Positions 1-6,400 of a stretch of DNA of 7,696 bases are shown here, in pieces. How positions within the stretch are numbered: position 1 is the stretch's first letter; each line of letters opens with the position of its first letter. The position numbers and the translations under genes were made by a program. The notes below the pieces were generated by a model. The model had not been told where the DNA came from. It searched no databases and saw nothing but the letters and a program-made list of their open reading frames with translations. The stretch lies in the NCBI GenBank assembly GCA_026987055.1, contig JALSNL010000410.1, positions 1 through 7,696 of the forward strand. The letters are read 5' to 3'. Source of the stretch: Melioribacteraceae bacterium (GTDB lineage Bacteria; Bacteroidota; Ignavibacteria; Ignavibacteriales; Melioribacteraceae).

Positions 1-2
1 TT

Positions 3-110
3 GTTGAAATTGGTGCAGGTAAAGTTTTGCAAGGCTTGATAAAAAGAATAAATCCGAATGTAAAAATAATTGGTATTGACAAATATATAGATCTGCAAAA
101 ATTAGTATAG
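3..110 (+). CDS. fabD: Malonyl-CoA:ACP transacylase, C-terminal end (partial)
   Basis: Only the last 35 codons are in the window; the reading frame enters from the left edge and stops at TAG (108-110). The peptide begins VEIGAGKVLQGLIKRI, matching the C-terminal 'E-x-G-x-G-K-V-L-x-G-L-I-K-R' segment of FabD, followed by a short tail ending in LQKLV. FabD moves malonyl groups from CoA to the phosphopantetheine of acyl carrier protein, supplying the extender unit for FAS II in the cytoplasm. The catalytic serine and histidine lie upstream, outside the window. The position directly before fabG-acpP-fabF is the usual one for fabD and supports the call. The fragment is short, so the assignment rests on this tail motif plus context. 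Confidence 0.85.
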   Translation, partial: VEIGAGKVLQGLIKRINPNVKIIGIDKYIDLQKLV

Positions 111-271
111 TATGAAATAAGTCAAATTTATTGTAGTAATAAAAATATAACAGTAATTTTCAGCTAAATTTTTACATATATTTAATTGTTGATTACTTAC
201 TTAACAAGTGGAAATAAAAAAAAAGAAATATTATATTAAAAGTTCTTAAAAATAAAAAACTTAAAAAATAT
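111..271. other. Intergenic gap between fabD and fabG
   Basis: This 161-base gap is almost entirely A/T and contains no plausible ORF or structured RNA. It is long for a gap inside a FAS II operon, so a secondary promoter for fabG-acpP is possible. The sequence TATATTTA at 177-184 resembles the Bacteroidota -7 element (TAnnTTTG), but no clear -33 element sits at the right distance, so no promoter is called. The only inverted repeats are A/U-only stems such as TTTATT/AATAAA around 127-143, too weak for a terminator. The stretch just before the fabG ATG is nearly pure A/T with no Shine-Dalgarno. Confidence 0.5.
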
Positions 272-1027
272 ATGTCAGTAAGAAAAAGCGCTATAGTAAC
301 AGGTGGTACAAGAGGTATAGGAAGAGCAATTGTGGAAAGTTTAGCAGATGGAAATCTTCAAAATTTTTCTGCCGATGTATTATTCGTATATAATAGTTGT
401 GAAACATGTGCAAAAGAAATTGAGGAACAATTTAAGAATACGGATGTTAATGTTATAGGAATACAGAGTGATGTTACTTCTTTTGACAAAGCTCAAGAAG
501 TTGTAAATTTAGCTTTGGAAAAGTTTGGTAAGTTAGATATACTAGTAAATAATGCAGGAATAACAAAAGATAACTTATTACTACGTATGAGCGAAAAAGA
601 TTTTGATGATGTGATAAATGTAAATTTGAAAAGTGTTTTTAATTATACAAAAGCAGCGTTTAAACCTATGATGAAACAAAGAGGCGGACGCATAGTTAAC
701 ATTTCGTCTATTGTAGGAATTATTGGTAATGCCGGTCAGTCTAATTATGCCGCATCAAAAGCAGGAATAATCGGATTTACAAAATCTACCGCAAAAGAAT
801 TTGCCTCAAGAAATATAACGGTAAATGCAGTTACACCGGGTTTTATTGAAACCGAAATGACTGCTGCATTAAATGAAAAACAAAGAGAAGCATTACTGGT
901 AAATATACCATTAAAAAGAATAGGGCAATCGCAAGATGTAGCCAAACTTGTAAAATTTTTGTGTAGTAGTAATGCTGATTATATAACAGGACAAGTAATT
1001 TCCGTTGATGGCGGAATGGTAATGTAA
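272..1027 (+). CDS. fabG: 3-oxoacyl-[acyl-carrier-protein] reductase FabG
   Basis: Classical short-chain dehydrogenase/reductase of 251 residues, near the usual 245-250 for FabG. It reduces 3-oxoacyl-ACP to (R)-3-hydroxyacyl-ACP with NADPH in the FAS II cycle. Visible motifs are the Rossmann glycine motif TGGTRGIG at residues 10-17, NNAG at 93-96, and the catalytic tetrad N118, S146, Y159 and K163 (YAASK). The stretch after NNAG (ITKDNLLLRMSEKDF) and PGFIETEMT at 189-197 are FabG-specific rather than general SDR features. A small insertion of about five residues relative to E. coli FabG lies near residues 26-35, between the first helix and the second strand. No Shine-Dalgarno precedes the ATG; the start is chosen because the Rossmann fold begins immediately after it. 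Isoleucine codons are mostly ATA (13 of 22), unlike acpP and fabF. acpP follows after 45 bases. Confidence 0.96.
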   Translation: MSVRKSAIVTGGTRGIGRAIVESLADGNLQNFSADVLFVYNSCETCAKEIEEQFKNTDVNVIGIQSDVTSFDKAQEVVNLALEKFGKLDILVNNAGITKDNLLLRMSEKDFDDVINVNLKSVFNYTKAAFKPMMKQRGGRIVNISSIVGIIGNAGQSNYAASKAGIIGFTKSTAKEFASRNITVNAVTPGFIETEMTAALNEKQREALLVNIPLKRIGQSQDVAKLVKFLCSSNADYITGQVISVDGGMVM

Positions 1028-1060
1028 TTATTATTAAATAATAACATCGTAAACAAAATA

Positions 1061-1070
1061 AAGGAGTGAT
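1061..1070 (+). promoter_or_regulatory. Strong Shine-Dalgarno of acpP
   Basis: AAGGAGTGAT lies two bases before the acpP ATG, with the AGGAG core six bases from the start codon. Including flanking bases it matches the extended complement of a typical 16S rRNA 3' end (AAAGGAGGTGATC) except for one missing G. No other gene start in the window has anything comparable, so it both fixes the acpP start and suggests unusually efficient initiation. Confidence 0.85.
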
Positions 1071-1072
1071 CT

Positions 1073-1306
1073 ATGGATGTTGAAGCAAAAGTAAAAGAAA
1101 TTATTATGGATAAATTAGGTGTTGAAGAAAATCAAATTACACCGGAAGCCTCTTTTACTAACGATTTAGGTGCTGATTCATTGGATATTGTTGAATTAGT
1201 TATGGGTTTTGAATCCGAATTTGATATCTCAATCCCTGATGATGATGCTGAAAAAATTACTACAGTTGGTGATGCTGTAAAATATTTAACTGAATTAAAA
1301 GGATAA
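1073..1306 (+). CDS. acpP: Acyl carrier protein AcpP
   Basis: A 77-residue acidic protein, the standard ACP length. It carries growing acyl chains on a 4'-phosphopantetheine arm attached by holo-ACP synthase and is the shared substrate carrier of FabD, FabF and FabG in the cytoplasm. The attachment site is the serine of the DSL motif, S36, within [13 protein letters not shown]; the following acidic helix II (E41, E47, E49) is the usual docking surface for partner enzymes. The four-helix pattern is visible: helix I residues 3-15, helix II 36-50, short helix III near 56-61 and helix IV 65-75. It is preceded by the strongest ribosome binding site in the window and followed 39 bases after the stop by an intrinsic terminator. 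None of its seven isoleucines uses ATA. These traits fit very high expression. Placement between fabG and fabF is canonical. Confidence 0.98.
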   Translation: MDVEAKVKEIIMDKLGVEENQITPEASFTNDLGADSLDIVELVMGFESEFDISIPDDDAEKITTVGDAVKYLTELKG

Positions 1307-1316
1307 AAAAAATCTA

Positions 1317-1330
1317 CAACTTATAAGTTG
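1317..1330. repeat. 14-base perfect palindrome after acpP
   Basis: CAACTTATAAGTTG reads identically on both strands and starts ten bases after the acpP stop codon, before the terminator hairpin. It could be a short RNA stem in the acpP 3' UTR or a dimeric-regulator operator for fabF. No known FAS II regulator site (FapR- or FabR-type) was recognised in it. In A/T-rich DNA such palindromes also occur by chance, so only the symmetry itself is certain. Confidence 0.4.
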
Positions 1331-1345
1331 ATGAAAAATATTTAT

Positions 1346-1377
1346 AAAACATTCCACAAATAATGTGGAATGTTTTT
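1346..1377 (+). terminator. Intrinsic terminator between acpP and fabF
   Basis: A perfect 13-bp stem (AAAACATTCCACA at 1346-1358 with its complement at 1364-1376) encloses a five-base loop (AATAA). The 3' arm runs into a five-T tract at 1373-1377. The inner nine pairs, ACATTCCAC-type with four G/C-containing steps in the core, give stability, and the outer A:U pairs merge with the U tract as in typical rho-independent terminators. It lies 39 bases after acpP and ends 43 bases before fabF, so it should end or reduce readthrough from fabG-acpP into fabF-rnc. On the opposite strand the A-tract also gives U residues, so it could act in both directions. Confidence 0.85.
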
Positions 1378-1420
1378 AATATCTAAAATATGACAAACAA
1401 AATACATTTAGGAAAATAAA

Positions 1421-2665
1421 ATGAGTAAAAGACGTGTTGTTGTTACAGGTTTGGGAGCATTAACTCCAATTGGAAATAATTTGGAAGACTATTGGAATGC
1501 TCTTTTAGAAGGCAAAAGCGGAGCTGCTACAATAACAAAGTTTGATCCTTCAGGCTTTACTACACAATTTGCTTGTGAAGTTAAAAATTTTAATGCTTCC
1601 GACTATATTGATATTAAAGCTCTTAAAAGAATGGATCCGTTTACTCATTATGCTTTGGCTACTGCCCAAATGGCAATGGATGATTCCGGCATTAATTTAG
1701 ATGAGATAGATAGAGACAGAATGGGCGTTATTTATGGTAGCGGTATTGGCGGGATGAATACGTGGGAAACTCAACATGGCAATTTTATAAAAGGTGGACC
1801 AAGAAGAATCAGCCCGTTTTTTATTCCAATGATGATTTCGGATATTGCTGCCGGACATATTTCAATTCGTTTCGGGTTAAAAGGACCTAACTATGCCACA
1901 ACATCTGCTTGTGCAACTTCTTCTCATGCAATTGCAGATGCTTTTATTATGATTCAAAGAGATTCTGCAGATTTAATGGTTACCGGTGGGACCGAAGCTT
2001 CAATTACTCCAATGGCTATAGGAGGTTTTAATTCTGCAAGAGCACTTTCTACGTGGAATGATAGACCGGAAGTTGCTTCAAGACCATTTGATAAAGACAG
2101 AAGCGGATTTGTTATGGGTGAAGGTTCCGGTACTTTGGTTTTAGAAGAATTGGAGCATGCTAAAAAAAGAGGTGCAAAAATTTATGGTGAAATAATTGGC
2201 GTAGGTTTATCTGCCGATGCTTACCATGTAACGGCACCCGCACCGGAAGGAGAAGGTGCTTTCCGTTCTATGAAGGAAGCAGTTAGAGATGGCGGAATTG
2301 AATTAACTGATGTTGATTATATCAATGCACACGGTACCTCAACCTTATTAAATGATAAAAATGAAACAGCTGCAATTAAAAATTTATTTGGTGAACATGC
2401 CTATAAAATGAGTATTAGTTCTACAAAATCTATGACCGGACATTTACTTGGTGCTGCCGGAGCAATAGAAAGTATTGCTGCAATACTTGCATTAAAAAAT
2501 AGCATTGTACCACCAACTATGCATTTGGACGAACCAAGTCCGGAATGTGATCTTGATTATACTCCACATAAACCGGTTAAAAAAGAACTGAAATATGCAC
2601 TTAGCAATACGTTTGGATTTGGCGGTCACAATGCTTCGTTATTATTTAAAAAATATGAAGAGTAA
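1421..2665 (+). CDS. fabF: 3-oxoacyl-[acyl-carrier-protein] synthase II FabF
   Basis: A 414-residue KAS II of standard length (about 412). It performs the decarboxylative Claisen condensation of malonyl-ACP with acyl-ACP, extending the chain by two carbons in the cytoplasm. The thiolase-fold Cys-His-His triad is present: nucleophile C164 in TSACATSSHA, H304 in NAHGTST and H341 in KSMTGHLLGAAG, with the supporting K336. The C-terminal gating loop NTFGFGGHNAS (residues 396-406), including F400, is intact, so the enzyme should be active. The start is well placed: MSKRRVVVTGLG is the normal FabF N-terminus, and a weak AGGA (1410-1413) lies seven bases upstream of the ATG. The gene follows the terminator after acpP, so it needs readthrough or a promoter in the short region 1378-1420. 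rnc begins two bases after its stop. Confidence 0.97.
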   Translation: MSKRRVVVTGLGALTPIGNNLEDYWNALLEGKSGAATITKFDPSGFTTQFACEVKNFNASDYIDIKALKRMDPFTHYALATAQMAMDDSGINLDEIDRDRMGVIYGSGIGGMNTWETQHGNFIKGGPRRISPFFIPMMISDIAAGHISIRFGLKGPNYATTSACATSSHAIADAFIMIQRDSADLMVTGGTEASITPMAIGGFNSARALSTWNDRPEVASRPFDKDRSGFVMGEGSGTLVLEELEHAKKRGAKIYGEIIGVGLSADAYHVTAPAPEGEGAFRSMKEAVRDGGIELTDVDYINAHGTSTLLNDKNETAAIKNLFGEHAYKMSISSTKSMTGHLLGAAGAIESIAAILALKNSIVPPTMHLDEPSPECDLDYTPHKPVKKELKYALSNTFGFGGHNASLLFKKYEE

Positions 2666-2667
2666 TT

Positions 2668-3435
2668 TTGTTAAAAAAAATTCTTGATTTTTTTAGGAAA
2701 GAAAGTAAAACCAAACCATTTCAAGATTTTGATCCTGCAAAAGTTAATAAACTTTTAGATATGATTGAAAATCTTGTTGGCATTAGACCTAAAGAATCAC
2801 ATTATTTTATTAAAGCACTCACACACCGTTCCTATCTTGAAAAAACAAAAGAACAAATTAAATCTAACGAAAGGCTGGAATTTCTGGGCGATGCAGTACT
2901 CGGTAAAATTGTAGCAGAGTATTTATTTCATAAATATCCCAATCAAAATGAAGGATATCTTACCAAAGTAAGATCATCACTGGTTAATAAAGAATCCCTT
3001 GAAGAAGTTGGTTATCATTTGGAACTGGATAAATATCTTTTTCTCAATGATAAATATCTTTCTAATGAAAAAAGGAAATTAGGTAATATTGTTGCCGATA
3101 CAGTAGAAGCATTTATTGCAGCAATTTATTTGGATATGGGTGAAGCAAAAGTTTCCGCTTTTATAAGTGAAAATATAATAAAATATCTTGCTCAAAATGG
3201 TTTTTTAGATTACGATAAAAATTTTAAAGGACAATTACTGGAATACTCGCATGCGCATAAATTACCTCCGCCAACTTATACCATCATTGAACAAACCGGT
3301 CCGCAACATGATAAAACATTCAAAGTAAAAGTAACTCTTGGTGAAAAATACTTTGGCGAAGGCTCAGGCCCAAACAAAAAAACTGCCGAACAAGAAGCCG
3401 CACATCAAGCTTTAAATATGATAGGAAATATATAG
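2668..3435 (+). CDS. rnc: Ribonuclease III
   Basis: RNase III, a double-stranded-RNA endonuclease that processes rRNA precursors and some mRNAs. The 255 residues include a short lysine-rich N-terminal extension, the catalytic domain (about 26-175) and a C-terminal dsRNA-binding domain (about 184-252). The signature NERLEFLGDAVL at 67-78 supplies metal-binding acidic residues E68, E71 and D75; E95, D144 and E147 (DTVEA) complete the active-site set by alignment to E. coli E38, E41, D45, E65, D114 and E117. The dsRBD ends in the expected GPNKKTAEQEAAHQAL segment. The start is TTG two bases after the fabF stop, with only AAGAG at the end of fabF as a possible ribosome site, implying translational coupling. 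The first in-frame ATG, residue 32, would cut into the first helix of the domain, so TTG is preferred. acpP-fabF-rnc order is common in Bacteroidota relatives. Confidence 0.94.
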   Translation: MLKKILDFFRKESKTKPFQDFDPAKVNKLLDMIENLVGIRPKESHYFIKALTHRSYLEKTKEQIKSNERLEFLGDAVLGKIVAEYLFHKYPNQNEGYLTKVRSSLVNKESLEEVGYHLELDKYLFLNDKYLSNEKRKLGNIVADTVEAFIAAIYLDMGEAKVSAFISENIIKYLAQNGFLDYDKNFKGQLLEYSHAHKLPPPTYTIIEQTGPQHDKTFKVKVTLGEKYFGEGSGPNKKTAEQEAAHQALNMIGNI

Positions 3436-3459
3436 TTATTGAACTTTATTTATTTACAC

Positions 3460-3498
3460 ACAATTCTAAAGGATTTAATTTCAGTAAAAATTGTTTTT
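3460..3498 (+). terminator. Possible weak terminator after rnc
   Basis: In the 61-base gap between the convergent rnc and T9SS-cargo genes, ACAATT (3460-3465) can pair with AATTGT (3489-3494), followed by a run of T. The stem is only six pairs with a large loop (inner CT/AG pairing may extend it), and it overlaps the stop codon of the opposite gene. A terminator is expected here for both genes, but this candidate is weak. Confidence 0.25.
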
Positions 3499-6400
3499 AT
3501 TTGAGCAAAATCATTTTACGCACTTGTGTATATTTTCCGGCTTTAATTTGATAGAAATATATTCCGCTTGTTAAATTCTTAGCATTAAAAACAATTTTAT
3601 AATTTCCAGCGTTTTGTAGTTTATCAACTAATGTTGTTATTACATTTCCTAATATATCATAAACTCTTATTATGACATTTGATTTATTAGGGATTGCATA
3701 TTTTATAGTTGTAGCAGGATTAAACGGGTTAGGGTAATTTTGAGAAAGCATATAATTATTTATATTTTTATTTGGGTCTTTCTCTACAGAAGTTAAAGAA
3801 TTTACCGAGACCCTGCCGGTTCTTAAATTGCTTCCTTTATATGTTGGCCATTGTGGTAATAATGTTTGTGAAGAATTTTGAAAAATACTATCTTTTAGAA
3901 TATAATACTTATCAAAATTTGTTCGTAATAATATTAAATTATTATTCGTAATCAATGGAGCATCAAAAAGTTGCTCCGTAAATCCATCCCATGTTTTCTG
4001 TGTAGAAACAGAAAATTTAAAATGCCATTTTATCTCACCTTCTTTGTTAAAAACATAAAGTGCATTTTTTTCTGTATTAACATATATCAAACCATTACTG
4101 CCAATAGAGGCATTGCCTTCTATATTTGTTTTTGATTTATATTTCCAATTAAGTTCACCATTAGGATTTAATGAATAAAAATTCCCATCTGATGAACCGA
4201 AATAAATATTACCAAAATAGTCTATAACCGGAGAAGATTTAATTGCTCCGTCTGTTTGAAATTTCCATAATTCTTTGCCATCCTGTGTGATTTTATATAA
4301 AAATCCGTTATTTGCCCCAAAAATAATAGAGCTATCTTTACCTAAAGCAGGAGTCGATTCAATTTCCGAATCAACGGGATATTTCCAATTAAGCGTTCCT
4401 GTTGAATTTACCGAATATAAGTTGTTGTTTTTGCATCCGAATATTACATCATTATTTTTGTTTATTATTAACTGAGTAGAAATTTTACTTCCGCAATCAA
4501 ACTCCCAAAAATTTTCTTTAGGAGTTTGCAGATGTCTGGTTACAACTTTTCCGGTTTTAGTTCCAATATAGATTAAGCTATCATAAGAGTAGGAGGGGGA
4601 AATATTAATACTGGTGTTACTGATTTTAGCAAAAGTATTAAGAGAAAAATCCGTTGAATCAGTATTTGAGAATAAAAGAAAAGCCGAGCCATAGTTAAAA
4701 AGGAAATTATTTTCATTAATAATACATGATGTTGAAGATTTTTTTGAAAATTTGCTTTTCCATACAACATTAAATAAAGAATCTATTATAACATCATCAT
4801 TATCATAAAGAGCAAAATCAAAATTAGACAATACAAAAAATCCTTCCTTAAGTTCAGATGGGGGAGTAATATACTCATTTATTTTATCTGAAAAATTATG
4901 AGTTATATACCTTGATGAATAAATATTAACTTCCGCAGTATCGTATTGAATATTTCCCCAATTACCTGTTGTCTTTAAAATAAGAGTATTAGTGCCTGTC
5001 GGGAAATCATAAGATAGGTCATTTCCTTCACCAATTATTTTATTATTAAGTAGCCATTTAAGTGACAATACTTCTCCAAGAGATGGAACTATTGCAGGTA
5101 GTGAAATATTTACTCTAGCGGAACCAATAAAATTAGAATCAACACCGGTATAATTATTTTGTAAACCAACTTTAAATTTTTGATAGAATTGATAATCCTT
5201 TGTAATTACGTCACTATCTTCATAGCCGTTTGCAATTCCTATCACTTTGATTGTGGTAGTACTGTCTATCCGAATCGGTTGAGTATAATGAAGAGAGTGG
5301 ATTGTTGGTGTACTTCCATCTAAAGTGTAATATATATCTGAATTAAAAATATTACTTATAATTTTAACATCTATTGGAGTAGAAAAAATACTATCCTCTG
5401 TGTTTATGTTAATATCCTTAGGATATTGTGGATAAAGAATTAAATTTACTTTGGTAGGAGCAAAAACATTCTTTATTATTATATCTGAATTTCCGGTTGA
5501 AGCATTTAGAGTTCCACTAAGAATAAATTCATTTTCATTTAATGGAATAGTAGTAACTCCGGTAATCCAATCAGTTGATTTATTCAGCAAAAATTTCTGC
5601 CAAACAAATGCACCGTCTTGATTTACTTTGATTAGTAGTGGCCCAATTTCTATATCATTTTTAAAAAATATATAATTTCCTTCTTCTGTTATACATTGGA
5701 ATTGTGGAGCATGGTAAGAATTGTTTAAAACAAGAGAGTAATCTTTTTCCCATATTGTATTGTGTTCGTTATTGTCTTTTACAATTACTGAATCTTCATA
5801 TAATACTTTAATAAATATCGAATCATCTATTGAATGTTGAGAACTATATTTGTTTGTGTTGTAAAAATCTTCTTGAATTTTATGTCCGGATGAATCTAAA
5901 CGTAAAAGATAACTCTTATCGTCAAATCCGAGTTTATATCTAGAGGAGCTACCAACAAAATAGTAGTCACCATTGTCAATTTCGTTTATATAAATACTGC
6001 TTGCCGCAACACTGTCGAAAGAATTATACCATAAAGAATCTCCATTCATATTCGTCTTAAATATATTAAGTGGAAAAGCCGGGGAATACTGATAATTAGA
6101 AGAAATTGATATTAATATATTATGATTGTTATCAATAAAAATACTACTAGCATCCCATGCATAATTATTCTTAATATTAAAAATTCTGTTCCAGCTTATA
6201 TTCCCATTTCCCATAAGTTTAACTAATTCAAAAGAAGAACTTGTTCCTCGCTTCAAAATTAAAAATGAATTATCTTTCATTTTTTTAATTTTTTGTCCTT
6301 TATCAAATTCTTTTGTCCAAATAATTATTCCATTTCTATCTGTTTTGGTTATTTTTATAGTAGAATAATTGCTATTGTTAGAATCATCTATAAGATAAAA

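Noticed and set aside
745..945. 66-codon open frame on the minus strand inside fabG
   Set aside because: It lies wholly antisense to a clearly conserved gene, has no recognisable protein features or ribosome site, and is explained by the codon pattern of fabG.
2761..2763. ATG at residue 32 as the rnc start
   Set aside because: It would remove the first part of the catalytic domain's N-terminal helix and has no better ribosome site; the TTG start gives a normal N-terminus and tight coupling to fabF.
4275..4475. 66-codon open frame on the plus strand opposite the secreted-protein gene
   Set aside because: It is antisense to the regular 40-residue propeller repeats, which are evidently the real coding frame; no family features are visible.
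4573..4770. 65-codon alternative frame on the minus strand inside the secreted-protein gene
   Set aside because: Same-strand frame shadow inside an intact long gene. There is no sign of a frameshift that would make it functional.
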